Assembly: GCA_009741485.1 (NCBI GenBank)
Contig: CM019218.1
Location: forward strand, 28,198,115-28,262,114
DNA from: Malurus cyaneus samueli
Taxonomy: Eukaryota > Chordata > Aves > Passeriformes > Maluridae
DNA: 64,000 nt
Direction of reading: 5' to 3'
Below are positions 1 through 13,710 of the stretch, piece by piece. A model generated the notes under the pieces. The model was not told the origin of the DNA and did no database searches. It was given only the letters and a program-made list of their open reading frames with translations. How positions within the stretch are numbered: the stretch's first letter is position 1; each line of letters begins with the position of its first letter. The translations under genes and the position numbers were made by a program.

Positions 1-1851
1 AGTAGGTAAAGGAAACCACAGAGAAAGAGCATTGTATTCCAACTTGTTACAGCAGGTAGGGAACCAAAAATGAGAATGATCCCATGATTTCTGTTAAATT
101 GAAAAAGCTAGCACTCCATTGTGCTATGCTTTCCAAATGTCATTAAAACCACTTAGGATGCAAACATTTAAATACCTGTCATCTACAGCTGATGTGAACA
201 TTCTTCCTTTGCAGTTTATTGAGTGGGAAAAAGGAAATCCAGCAAGGCAAAAATTTCAAGACAGGCTTAGTGATTTGTAAAGGATAAAAACCCCCAAAAT
301 ACAGACAGAGACATAGGCAAACACCCTCCTGATACCTTCATTTAATTTCCTTTTTTTGTTTATTTTAATTCCCCTGTCTTCTCTTATATGGCTACTTGAT
401 TTGATTTGAGACACAGAATTGACTCAAAGAAGCAGATGTTTTTAACCAAGAGTTGCATCAAATACCAGGAACATTTCTGAATAAGTTTCACTGGACAACT
501 TTTTCAGGTCCTTCCAAAAACTTGTCTATGAGGTAGTCTGTGTTTACACTGCATTTCCTCTGAAAAAACCAACAGCACAAGCATACAGCAAAAACAACCA
601 ACCGACCAAAGCACTGGCACACTTTTGGAGAAGACGGTTTTTACCTGAAGACAATAGAGAATATTTTTAGACTGAAAACATTCAGCCTGTATTCTGTTAT
701 TTAAAAAGAAACAGTAAAATTTCTGGTCCACCCTGCAAGCTGCTTCTCCTCTGCATGGCACTCCTCCTTGTACATCAAAAACCCCCTCTCTTGCCAGTCA
801 CACTTGGCTTAAAAACAATTCGTTGTGGTTTGCTGTTTTATTTTATTTTTTCAGACAGAAAATGTACTGTTGTTCTGTACATGTTTTCTTGCTGTCATAC
901 TTTGCAGACGATTTTCTTCCTATTTTCGGAGGCCTGAATCTGCCTTTGGTCACACTATTTGCTCCTCTATGGTCACCTCTGAGAAGATTAACCCTTTCAT
1001 TAAAAAAGCTTGGCCAGGGTCAAACTACCGCCTGGCTCTGGACTCTTACATCCCTTTGATCTCCCAGCTATGGAGAAATTATTAGCAAATTCTAAGCCTT
1101 CCCATGTGATTTGTTTTTGTAAATTTGTAGAAATTATTCCTAATCCTATTACGTGGCCGAGGGCAAACCTGCATTAAATATATGAGACTTTTTGTTATGT
1201 GGCAGATGGATAATAAAGGAATGCTGAATGCAGCCCATTCCAAGTTATGGGAATCTGGACACTTCATCAGCATTCACTTAATCCTCTGCCATGGCCTACG
1301 CCTTTGATGAATGCTCTCATTTATGACCACTGATGCCACTCACTTAATTTCAGAGAAGAAAAATAATACCTAGCTGTTAATGTGAATATTTGAGTTTATA
1401 GCTGTACAATGAATAATTGTGACATTATCAAGGGAACATCTTCTTATACATTATTCACTTGTATAGACCACATTAACCAGAGAGAGGAAACTCTCAGTTT
1501 TGCATCTTCCATCTTCTTTGGAAGGTAGGCATCATGCAGACAAAAGTCAGTGTCTTAACCCAAATTCTAGCTGACAGTCCGTATCAGCCCTCACTATATT
1601 TTGCTCATTGTGGTGCCAATCTCCTATCTCACCAATGACATTTTTTCAAAGAAAGAGTGGATTTCCTAGAGACTCTACCCCATGCAACTTCCATGGCTTT
1701 TTATTGAATAGGGAAATGTATCCCTCCTATTTTGCTTTAATACTGTGGCCATGTAGCATGTCTGCAAATTTAAGCTCAAAATTAAGACAGCACACAGTTT
1801 CTGTTTATACTTTATAAAAATGTATATTAATAATGTTCTTATCATTTATTT

Positions 1852-1873
1852 AAAAATAAAAATAAAAATAAAA
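1852..1873. repeat. (AAAAT)n simple repeat
   Basis: About four tandem AAAAT units lie in an A-rich context. This is a simple low-complexity repeat with no sign of being a retroposon tail. Confidence 0.8.
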
Positions 1874-4800
1874 GTCCTAAAATTTATAAAATGAAATCTT
1901 CAGAGTTTCTCATTCTTCAGCTTACAGCTTTCACATTCAGAACCACAAACATTAAGGTCTGTAAAGTATATTAATTTATTTTGTAATAATCTGTGTTTTC
2001 CTGAGGTAGGTGGGTTTTTTTAAGGATATTTATTATATACCTGATCTCTTTTCAGATTTCCTTACTCCACTGGAGACAAAAATGTGATTACAATCCTAAT
2101 GTAAATATTATTTTTAATTGGAAACACTTCCATGTTTTAAAGTGTATTTATTTACTTTTTTGAGTGCATAGCAGAATTTAAGAGTAGGAGTTTGCTATGT
2201 TTTTATCCTCCTTTTCTGCAAGTTGGTAATTTTAGTTGGTATTTAATGGTGCTAAAATTCTAAAAGTAGAACCCTGCTGTCCCTTTTAGTTTGCATGTAT
2301 AAAATTCAGAAGTAAATTGAAGCTCTGGTAAATCATCAGTGTGAGAAATGTTTCTAGATATAGTAAACTGTAATAAAAAAAAACCCAGTTAAACATCTTT
2401 TCCTGGTGGGAGTTTTCACACGCTGTAACTAATTTGCTTGAATCAACTAGAATATTCAACGAGAATAAAAATGTGTAGTTTATTTATTTATAGTAGGTTT
2501 ATTGATCACTACTTCAAAATGTAGCGTAGCAGCCTAACAGGACTGGCTGCTCCAAAATGAATATTCATATGGGTCCTGTGTGGAGTAGCTGCTTCAGTTA
2601 TCCTTTCCCATACTGTCACCTCCTTTAGCACACATGCTGTACAAGGTTCTGCACACACGTTTTATTTTGTACGTAGTGAGGTGCCTGTGAGAACTCGGAG
2701 CACTGTCAAAGTGGAAGGTTTCATCTGGAAAAGGGATTCTGATACCTTGTGCCCTGTGTCTTTACAATTATAACAATACAGGATCTATTTTTTTTTAAGG
2801 TAGAGAGAAATGCAAACTGTTCTGTGATTGTAAAATAATACAAAGATGAAAGATTACAACTTAATTGACTTCAGGGAGAGCAAGGCATGGCCTTAATTTG
2901 ACATCATAATGGGCTGAACTAAATTCTCACCTTCTTGCATCTCTGCACTGATTTCAGATGCTTTTATTTCCCTCTCCTCCTCTAGGATCACCAATCTAAA
3001 CATTACTGCAAAGTCATTGTAATTATTTCTAAAATATTCTATTCCCTGTTATCCCATGTTTTTGGTCAAAAAATAGAGCTAGGCATAGATTTACAGAATT
3101 AGAAAACAAGAATATCAAGCCTATTAGCAGTGGGTAAAATCTTTCAATCTGTATTTTGGTGAAAAGCTCCCTAATTCCAGTCAGATGTGTTACTTGAAAT
3201 AAATAGCCCAAAAATTGAACTACCCCCTAAAATTATGGTATAAACCACAAAATAAATTTTATTGAATGGCATCTAAATTGAAACCCAGAAATTACAAAAC
3301 ATACACATGAATAGACTTCAAAGGTGGTGAGGGGTTATATATTAATAATTATTCAGATGCTTTGATTCATTCTTGGTACAAGTAATGGCCAAGTAAGGCA
3401 ATCCAGACTTCCAAATTTTGGAACTCCTTCAAAATGTATGGGGTTTGAGAACTAAAATCACAATGTATTTTCCTCACCAGCATGATGTCAGTGGAAACCT
3501 GTAACACTTACCTGTGGTGGGGCCAACCTCTTTCTGCAGTAAATGTCACAAAAATCATCCTTTATTACTATAATAAGAATATAAAAGCTTCATTACATAT
3601 GATACATGATCAGTATCTGGGGATTACTTGCTGTAGCAGTTAAGGCCTTACTGAACAGCCAGACAGTGGTCAAACTCCCTGTTTGATACTAACTACAGAT
3701 TATTCTACGATCACACTTAAACGTAAAACGTGTAAAAACATCTTCCTTAAACTGCACACTGGAGGAGATTATAAAAGAGAGCAGGGGCAATATAAATATT
3801 TTTGTTGTTGATAGTCCCTAGCATTCAGACTGGCAGCTAGAACATTTTATTTTTCAGAAAGTATAGGGGCTGTTTACATTCTTTTTTTGCAAGCCAGTTG
3901 ATACAGACTGGAAGGCTATTCATTGAGCTTTTCCTTATGATTTTAATGCTCCTCTTACAGGGTCTCTAAGAATAATTGTAAGTGTATCTAAACAAGGCCC
4001 TTGCTGAATGTAATATTACTGCAAACCAATGCATTCTTTTCAGATCTGGGATGAGAAAGCACCGAAAGCATGCTGGTGTCATGGCTCCAATCTTGCAAGC
4101 AGAGGAGTTTGCTTCAGTATAAAGAATAAAATTGAAAGGGAAGCTGCAGGACCAAGAGGAATCTCACCAGTACTGGCTGTTTGTTACTGGGCACCGAAAG
4201 TGAAGTGGAAATGGCCTCCTGTCCATCCCTGTGGGTTTAGAAATCACAGAGTAATCCTCCAAACCCAAAGAGTGAAAAAAATGTTTTCACAGGAAAGCAA
4301 GACACACTTGTGGCTTCTTTTTCATCAGACTATTTTCCAGTGTGATTGTCTTTGAAACACACAGCGTATATCATGTGAAATAAATTATACTTTGCTGTAA
4401 TGTTGCCTTGCTAGAATATGCTAAGAAAGCTTTGAGCAATATTTACAAATAGTTTAAGTGTCACAACAATACGCCCACCACTCAGGCTTCCATCGATTTT
4501 ACTGTAATAAGAGTTGTAATAAAGGATACCACTTTTAAGGATTATGAAAGTATTCTTATAAAGAAAGATAATTGTGAGAAAAATCCCTAAAATCTATATA
4601 AAAATAATTTTGCAGATTCTACAATCACAGCTGTCAGGAAAAGTAACCACAATCTTTCTCGTTTAAGAGGAATTATCTGGTTCTGTGCTTTTGCTGCTTG
4701 TCTTTCTTTCTGTCCCATATAAGTAGTTAATTTACTCATAAAGCTCAAAGCTCAGTTACTGCCACAATTTTTAAAAAAATAAAAAACAATTTGCTATAAA

Positions 4801-5617
4801 TAAATTTGAGTTATGCTACTAGAAAGAAAAACAGCCTTACTTTCCCTTTCAGGATAAGGTTCTATCCTGTATATCAAGTGTTAAATTCTGCTGCTTGTTA
4901 CGTGAGTGTAAAGCTGTTATAATTCCTCTGCCACGGAAAGAAGCCATTCAAATTAACACCAGTTCAAAAGATGGAAGACCCAGACCTTCCCCCAAGCATT
5001 TGAAAGTCACTCCAATATACTAATGAATACTTCTCTTGCATCCAACTTTATGTTTTTAAGATCCTCCCTAGGGAAAGTAAGAAAGGCGTTTGAAAATAAG
5101 TTAAACCTTTTTTCTCCTATCCACCTTTATTTTTATTTGCTGTTTTTAATGGAGTGTGGAATATGCCTGCTACACTCATCAGTAACAAGGACCAGTTTCG
5201 CCTACCGGCATCAACAAGTGACATGGGGGTGAATTTTGTTTGGTTTTCTTCTAGCTGGTTACTACAGCTGTCGATCCACACCACTTAGGTCTTGACAGAA
5301 ACATAATCATGTTATATGGGTATATACGGAATGAGTAGTTAAAGTATATTAGAAAACATATACACTGAAGTGGATCATTATTTTCAGTCTAAGAAAGCAA
5401 GGCACAAGCTGAAGGCTGTTTCTCCAGGTGAAGATTGCTGTTATTTGGTTAACCAAAATGAAATATGGTGTAATCTACAGAACTCATGCTCTACCTCCCA
5501 AACCTCTTGTCCTTTTTTCTACTAAAATGGATCTGTAGATGCAGTGACTTCTTGAACCCTTTCTCTAAAGACGAAAGAGTGCTCGTGAAAAGAAAAGCCT
5601 AAACACTCTGGCTACGC

Positions 5618-5645
5618 CAGTGTCAGGTTCTCAAGTCTGACACTG
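5618..5645. repeat. Short perfect inverted repeat
   Basis: Nine-base arms CAGTGTCAG (5618-5626) and CTGACACTG (5637-5645) are perfectly complementary across a 10-base loop. The stem is much shorter than a microRNA precursor stem. A stem this size is expected a few times by chance in 64 kb, so no function is assigned. Confidence 0.6.
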
Positions 5646-7534
5646 CCAATATGCATTACATTCTAGCTGCATTTTTAGCATAGCAGCTGGGGATAATATA
5701 GTCAAGTGAATTCTAAACTAATTTATCCCACAGTCAAAATTCTTCCAAATACCAATATGTATTTTCATATCAGTAGCAATATTTAGATCTGCTGCCCTCC
5801 TGCCATTACACCGATGTGCAGATTATTTAATTTATTTTTTTCTCTGGCAAAAGCAAGCAAACAGATGTTTTGTTTTACAAAGTAGTACATGGTAGGTTTG
5901 CATGCAGTTAGCATAACTTTCAGAAGGGAATAGCCCCTGCATTTAATAAGCAGCAGACAAGAATTGTCCAGTAAATTCCAGAGCAGAGTGTTTGTTCAGA
6001 TGAGCCACAAAGCAAGCCGTGATGGAAGGGAACTTGTAGGTCCCTGTCTAGTATTAAATTTTCAGTCTTGATGTGATTGTATTATTTTATCTCTGTGAAT
6101 TTAGCACATTTGATATATGGTTATAGCCCAATAAATGTAACAATAAATATCACATTTGTATTCAATTTCAGAGGTCTCTTTCCCTCCCTCACACCAGCAG
6201 CAATGGGTGTGATCTTATAAGGCTCTGACTGTAAATAATCTGGTTAAATACAAGGTTACTGATGCACTGACAATATAGAGAGTCACGGAGACTGTGTTAA
6301 GATTCAAGCCCCCAGATGTGTCTCCTTGCCTCAGTCAAAGCAGATGTATTTGATTCTGAAAAAGCGATGCATAATCTATTTTTGTTTGTTCAATAAAGGA
6401 ACTGTATATTTACCATATCTTTAGGGATTACATTTTATTGTTTTCAAGGAAATAATTTCAATGCTTACCAATTGTTGGATGACATTCCCTTGTACATTTT
6501 TAAATATGATATGCAGGGAAAAAAATTCTTTTTCTAATCTTTTTATTTAGAATGGAAAAGCTATGTGTAATCTAGGAGATGAAATATGATATCTTTATTA
6601 AAGAGGAACATTCTAGCTCTATTACACTTACAGGTCTGCCAGTATATCCATTAAGGAATCCATTTTTCAGACTTTTAACACTTGTCTATATTCATACTGG
6701 AGAGAAACTTGGCACTAAGGTTTATGGCCCAGGAGCAATTTGTGTGCTATTTACAAATGTCTCTTGGTATTCATTTAAAAAAAATGTTTTTCTATTAAAT
6801 GCCTGAAAACCATTTGGTTATTTAAAATGCAAATGGGAACAATATTAAAAAGAACGCTGTTGACTGCTCTAAGAGTCCCATGCCGTAGTCTGATAATACT
6901 TCTGCCATATGAAGTTTATCATATTAAACCATTTTAGAATGGGTTGAAAGTTAGGAGATGTGGCATTTTTTATATTAGAGGGTTTGTATGCCCATAAGTG
7001 AGCTGCTTCTCTTTATCATTTAGCTAAGACATTCTTTAAAAATTGTGTATGCCCTCATTAGCACCCTGTAATGATCCAAAGATCCTGATAATTAAGGCAA
7101 ATAACGAGATTTATAAAAAATGGCAAAGCAATAACCTACGTATTTATGTAACCCAGTAGTTTGCTTCAGTACTGAACCTATTGTCTGAGATTGCAACATA
7201 GTGTAGTTTATACTAGTTACTTCAGGTGTTTTCTCAAAACAATTCTAACTTAAAATACTAAAAATTATAATTTTGAACTTATTATTCCACTTAAAATAAG
7301 TAAGTATGCCACTTCATCAGGACAAAATGTGGTTGACCCAAGACACCACAACCAAGTCACACCACATTTTCCAGTGTTACTGTTTGAATGTAAATTGAGA
7401 GGGATCAAATGCAAATAAACTTTTGCTTCTTTGTTTATACATTTTCATTTTAATTTACTCTTTAGATACAAGTCCCATTCTTCTGAAATGAAAATAACTA
7501 TCACCATTTTATTGTCTGGACCGTGCACTTGCCA

Positions 7535-7595
7535 TGTAAGGCTGGATCAGGTGATCCTTGCTACCCCCTTCTGAGCTGGTATTCTATGATTTGTT
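7535..7595 (+). mobile_element. CR1 LINE 3'-end fragment
   Basis: A ~60-bp segment carries the diagnostic CR1 3' tail in plus orientation: GGCTGGATCAGGTGATCCTT, then a degenerate stretch, then GAGCTGGTATTCTATGATTT. CR1 elements end in short ATTCTATG/ATGATTCT-type repeats and are usually severely 5'-truncated, as here. No coding part remains. A SINE tail derived from CR1 would look similar, but no tRNA-like head is seen upstream. Confidence 0.75.
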
Positions 7596-10500
7596 CTGAA
7601 AAAAATCTGAAAAAGAAGATCTTTATCTTCAACGGATGTAATTTAAGAGCTCTGATGACTTTGTACTGTTTTGTATCAATTGAGATATTATTCTGGGCTC
7701 ATAATAGATATATTTGAAGTTCTTAATTAACTTGAGAAAGGTAGAAAACATAGCATCTAAAAACTATTGATATATTGATACCAAACCTCACGATAAATAA
7801 AGATCCATTCCTACTTCTTCATTTAAATACTTTTTTTTTCTTTTGCAATAAAAAAACTTAAAATTATAAATAGAATTTTAATAACTTCTTCTCAGACTGG
7901 GTTTCTTAGTTATGTGTAAACTAGTGTAGTCTGAGCTGGAAGCACTGAAGAAAATATTACAAAGAAAAGAAATCCAAAGTCAAGTGGTTTTTATACCTTC
8001 GGGTCATTTCAGATTTTAGGGGTTTAGAAAAGGCCCATCAAGCTCCATTTAGACTTCAGGAATAATTCCTTAAAGCATTTCTGTAAACAAAATGATTCAT
8101 AGCATAGTTTTTTTGTTCAATTTTGTAGTTGCTGTTCCTCATGAAGAAAAGTGTATAGGTTTTTTTTTTTTTAAGACTGTACTTTTCACTTCTGCAAACT
8201 TAATTTTTAGTCTTGGGTTCAGAAAAATCAGAGGCTATTTAGAGTACAATAAAGAACAAAAATGTGATCAATTGTAAGAAGTATTTCAGTGAAGTCTGAA
8301 CAAAGTGGGAATCAGAATTGCAGCCCCAAGTATTTAAATAAGCTATTACAAAAGGAGTGCTAGGAACCATTATATTCCATGATTTCTTGTGAATAATAGA
8401 AATGCTCTCTATCAAGTATTTTTACTTAAATGGAATAAATGTTTGAGAGGGATGGTGTTCATCCATTGTAACCTTTAATGCCACTACTGTTGGTATTGTT
8501 AACTTCATCTATTAAAAACATGCTTTGAAGCTATTAAAAATACTCTAAAATCTAGAAAGAAGTGTAGTTTTAACCACCATACATTAGTACCTCCATCTTT
8601 CGGCAGTGTGTCATTTATGCTTTAATGACATCAGTGTAGAATTTCAGCATTCTTACACTGAAAATGCCTGTCATATACAAACAACATTATGGCACTTTTT
8701 GTATAATATGCCTATAGTAGTGCTATTATTTAATGGTGTGCTTTTATAATGCTGAAGTTTTAAAGAATAAATGTGCCTACATCATATACTAGTCCTGAAG
8801 CTAGTAAATAGGATTACTTGCTGTTAATGAGGTGAGCAGACTTTCACCTCTAGTTATGACAGTCCAGTATCACTGAGATAAAAATAAGAGTCACATTTAT
8901 GACGTTAATAAGACCATAAGCAAACTCTGAGTCCCAGTTTATCAAACCTCCTGTTCAGATCTGGAGCTGCTTTCTGGTGGAACACAATCATGTGCTGTAA
9001 GAATTTGGGCAAATAGGGCTAGGGTTGCTCAGTTTCCATTTAGGGCATAGAACTGCTCAGCATTTGGGCTTAATTCCAGAAGGTTTCCCCATTCCTCTTA
9101 CCATTATCCGATGAACAACGAATTACGTATTTTCCTGGATAAAGTCCGTAAAATTTAGGAAGTCTGTCCCATATGACCATACTGTAGTCAAATTTGCTGC
9201 TTAGACACAGGTGAGAATCTGAATCAAGTGGGGATCAGCCAAGAAATAAAAAGGGGGAAAATGTTTGTTTGCAGGCATGCATGTGGAGCCATCCATGCCA
9301 TTGCTGTTTCCATGCAGCAGCACCACATGAAATTACAGTAACATTGCTTGTGAGGGCACAGTTTATTGGCTTTGGTGAGATCTGCTATCCCAAATATGTC
9401 TGCTTCCTGTTCATGCAACATGAGCAATGTTTATGAATTCACGGAGAAATATTTCATTTACTGAGAGCATTCTGTAAGCCAGAAATTCTACAGTGGGTTT
9501 CTGGATGGAAAATAAACCAGCAGAAAGATTATTTGTGTGTGCTTGATTAGTGAGCAAGGCAAAAAATATGCATGTTCTCTTTGTAGTACTGAGCACTTCA
9601 TTTAGAATATGAAGTTTTATGAAAGTGAGTTTTTATACTGTGTTAAACACTTACAAAATCATTTATAATACTGGGTTTTTGAATTTTGGATTGTGTGTTC
9701 TCTTTTGGTTTAGGTACAGTCACAAAAACTGTATATTTTTTCAAAAGGTGAATTTACTCACTAAAATAACAAAGTGGATTTTCAGATAAAACATGAGATT
9801 CATTGTCTGGCCACACACAACCTGTAGCTATCCTCTTCAAAACGTAAAAACTCCAATAAAATCTTGGCAAGAGAATGAAAACACTCCTTACCATTAAAAT
9901 CTGTAATATACTATAACATATGAAATACAAAAATTGCTTGAATTTAAATAGACTGGATGTGCAAGGAGTCTATGGGTCATGGTGAAATTTGAGAAATCAG
10001 GGATAGGTGAAAGTATCCCATCACAAGAGAATGTATCCTTTAATAATGACATCAGTTTCACATCCACTAATGTAGCTCGAGTGCTGTAGGTTATTTAACT
10101 CCAATGAACCAAGCTTTCAAATCCAGTTAAATATCTCCTTGGCTTTCTTTGGGGAATGACATGGCACAGTCTTGGGAAAATGGAGCCCTTTCAATTCTGC
10201 TGACCTCTGTCACTGTTTGTATCCAGCACATCCCAGTCAGTGTTGGCCACTGCTGCAGGAGTCCTTGTCACAGTGTTGGTTTCACAAACTCCTGGTCACA
10301 ACTCAGGCCTGCAACCCATCTGCCTAATACTGCAGACTCTTCCATTCTTAAAACAAAGTCTTAGAGCTGTTGCTGCAGCTTGACATTAAACCTCACCAAG
10401 TTTTAATAAGGGATATTAATTGGGATATATTTTCACCAATTCTAGGGTAATTTATTCTCATAAATGAGTGGATGATAGTTCAGCAGTTAGCATACAGAAG

Positions 10501-13500
10501 AACTCTTTTATTCATTTAGATTAATTAATATAATATGATAAAAGTGCAAGTCTGCCACTGTAAGAAATAATTTTACATGCATGTGGAAGGAGATGCTGGT
10601 TGTTCAGAGGAAGCAGACGCTTTAGTTGAGACGCTGGGATTCTGATCCCATGACACTTAAGAATAATTATTAACTACACATGCAACAGAAGCAGCAGCAA
10701 TTTTGGTACATTTAAACCCCCCCTTTTACCTTCAAACTTACTGGTCTTTAAGCTGAGCCAGGTGGGGTAGTCAGGTGAATAGAGGCCCTTCAGCTAATGC
10801 GTGTTGTCCAACACACACCTGTGTGTATATTTGGAAAAGAAAGTCTGTCTTGTTTTGCTGCTGAGGCAACCACAAAATGTCAAGATAATCTTAATTTATC
10901 CATAAAAAATGTAGGCCCATATTTAAGAGTCATCAGCAATAAAGGAAAATATACTGAATCATTTCAAGTGCATGCTAATCATTTAATGTAATAAATGGAG
11001 CAACTCTAATTATCTCCCGAGGAAATGATTTCACACTAAAACAATGGAAATGAAGAGGTTACTTTGGGAGCATTATACACAGCTGAAAATTACTCATGTG
11101 AATCTAGAGGATATTTCGAATAAATAGAAAGGATTGCTTTTGCATTTTCAGTAATCATTTAATGCTATGAGAGAAAGAGTAAATGATGGCAAAGATATTT
11201 AGTAATTTGCACTCAGGCAGTGAGGTTTTCACAGGTACCATTATACAGCCAAACACTGTTCCTTTTCCCTGAGACACTGGTTAACACGAGATCAATGTCA
11301 TAACTGCAGGTTCATGATGTAGTTGAAGGGTGAACAAGAAAAATAATGTATTTGGTTTTTATATTTGTTAATCAGTCTGCCTTAGAAATTATAGATTTAT
11401 AATTGATAATATCCATGAGCCTTTCCCTTGAGGTGTCTGTGATTCTTTATTTTTAAAAGGATAAATAAAAATATTTATGATTTCTATCCCCAAACTAAAT
11501 CCCATGAAAGCTTACTTTGGAAATTCAGTACATTTTTAGCCATCAAAGAAAATAAAAAGCAAACTTTTGAATAAGATGTAAAAATTTCTCAGGGAGTGGG
11601 GTTAAAATTGAGTTTAATGATTCAGTCCATTCCCTCCAAGGGAACTGATTTCACTGCAAGCTAAAATGTTTTGTTAAATTATGTACTTCAGTTGCTTGGG
11701 TGTTATGTCTCTCTTGGAGAAGCACATGAAATGAGCACTATCCTCCTAGGCATTTTAAAAACACATCCACATTAAATAGAATATATATACAGTGGTTGAG
11801 CATACAGTCTTTTTAAACTAGATAACAAAATGATTTTGACTTGTTTTAAAATCTTTTTCCTTAAATGGCTCTAAAGCTAAGACTAAAAGATAGATAATGT
11901 GGACTGAAAATTTTTCCCCTTGCTTTCAGTTTTGTGGAGAAAAGCACATTATAGGTACTTCCCTTTGTGCAAAAATCACATCAAATGCCAGGAAAAAATA
12001 CATCTGTTTTGGCTACATATTTAACAGCATGCTTTCCAGAACCATCATTTTGTCTTTATTAATACATCAAGTGCAGTTTGTTTAAAATGTTTGTCCATTC
12101 CACTGATGTGCTACTACAGATATTATTACCTTATATTTATTACTAAAATTGCATAGGAGAAGGGCACACAGCTCTCTACACAGTGAGGGATAGGACCTGG
12201 TTCAAGACAAATTAGTGCACAGTAATTCTAGAAGCATAAACAGTCGACTGCAACTTTTTGAAGGTCTGCATTTATTCTGAAGCTGACAAGAGTATTTCAC
12301 AAGAGACCTGACAATTGTTGTGGTTTGTTTTTTTTTTTATCATAAGATTATTGTTCATCATGTACAAGAAAACAATTGTTATCAGGTATGAACTTAATTG
12401 GAATCAACTGTAGCAGTCTTTACAGGAATTTACCGAAATATCTGCCATTCAGAGCTGGCTTACCATAATATTCTCTATGGAATAGTTGACCACAGGATTC
12501 TCATTCACAAACAGCCAGGTTAAACAGTTAAATGCTAGCAAATCCTGCATAGCCCTGTGGGAAATTTCACTTTAATCCCGAACTTATAAGAGGACAATCA
12601 AAGCCCAAAGCCTGGGTAACAAATCTGATCCTCTGTTGCAATCTGTGTCCTCATGGGAAGGAGAGAGATGCTCCCTGTACAAGCCTGAGATGGATAAATA
12701 CCTAAATGATGAGATAGATGGGGAATGCAGAAGAAGCGTCTGGCTTCAGCCATTCGCTTCCAATTTCACATTACATTGTGAAAGGCAATTCTTGTGCAGC
12801 TTGGGAACAGCCAGTCCTGATTACTATAAGTTGAAGTGTGGCTTAAGGAATGATTAATGACAGTGTCAGGAGAAAACAAAGCACAATGAGAGTTATCTCT
12901 AATCCACCTGCTTGCAGATGCTATAGTAAGGGAATGAAAATGGCCCCGGCGAGCCCTGATAATAAAAAAATCAAAATAGAAAGGTGCAAAGCTGTAGATA
13001 TGTATTAATCTGATATATAAAAACTAGGTCTTAGCTTGAATAAAGCATTAGGCATGAATGGAGCCCCATAGGTGATAGATATTAGAGCATAGTGGACTTC
13101 ACATTGTCTGTATTTTTTAAATCAAACAGAACTGTTCCCTTCAGTATTGCCTTTGACATTAATAGGTTGGTATTTGAAAAGTCACAGTTCACTAGATGAG
13201 CAGGCTTGTGAGTTCAAGCTCATTAAACAAAACCTCTTTTGGTTGCTTAAATAAAAAAGTGACACCATACCACCACCTTGTGGCTTGGTGGTGCAGAGGC
13301 CCAGGGAGGAGAGAGCTGCTTTCCCGGCTCCACACAAGCTACAGTCAGATGAAGTACAGTTAAAATAATCTCCTTTCTTTTTGAAAGTCAATAAGCTCGC
13401 AAGTCCCGTCAGCAAGCACAGTACCTCTGAAAGGCAGCCTGGCCATTTCAAAGGGTTCTTGGATAGTTTTCCAGGTAGCGTTGCTCTGATTCGAGACTGT

Positions 13501-13615
13501 GGTTATTGCAAGATGAAGGACAGTCACTTATCACATCTGTGACTGAATACGCACGTTATGGTGGTTTCTTTCAACCTGATTGCAGCTACTCAGCTTCTCT
13601 CCCTTCCTGACCTAT
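7596..13615. other. AT-rich non-coding stretch, no gene recognised
   Basis: No repeat family, RNA gene or recognisable coding exon was found on either strand. Several moderately GC-balanced segments (for example 9220-9600 and 12600-12960) look less degenerate than their surroundings and could be conserved non-coding elements, but this cannot be judged without an alignment. A run of 13 T lies near 8160-8173. Confidence 0.55.
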
Positions 13616-13710
13616 CCGTCTTCCTGAACTTCCGCCCGGTGGGAAATCCCGCTCGAGCTGCGGAGTGAGCTGAGCCCAGGGAACATTCACAGCCCAGAGC
13701 TGAGACAGCC
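13616..13710. promoter_or_regulatory. CpG-rich flank of the heptamer array (possible small CpG island)
   Basis: Just before the tandem array the sequence changes from AT-rich, CpG-poor DNA to about 95 bp with several CpG dinucleotides (around CCGTC, TTCCGCCCGG, CCCGCTCGAG and CTGCGG) and high GC. Together with the array (13711-14268) it makes a compact CpG-dense block of about 650 bp. Such blocks can be promoters, but no TATA box, initiator or downstream first exon can be demonstrated here. The block could also simply reflect the GC-rich seed from which the array expanded. Confidence 0.3.

Larger units (their letters stand above)
1..7534. other. AT-rich non-coding stretch, no gene recognised
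   Basis: I read both strands and saw no repeat-family signature, RNA gene or recognisable protein segment. Open frames of 60-108 codons occur (the longest at 4029-4355, plus strand), but they have no recognisable domain and are the length expected by chance in this much DNA. Minor structures are an AAAAT run near 1852-1873 and a short hairpin at 5618-5645. The stretch could contain conserved enhancers, which cannot be recognised from a single sequence. Confidence 0.6.

Noticed and set aside
4029..4355. A 108-codon open frame preceded by a CTTTTCAG acceptor-like site
   Set aside because: No donor frames a plausible exon, no domain is recognisable, and the length is within chance expectation for 64 kb.
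5618..5645. A microRNA precursor
   Set aside because: The stem is only 9 bp. A precursor needs about 25-30 paired bases.
13262..13295. A CTCF site on the minus strand (GCCACAAGGTGGT)
   Set aside because: It has two mismatches to the core and no supporting context.
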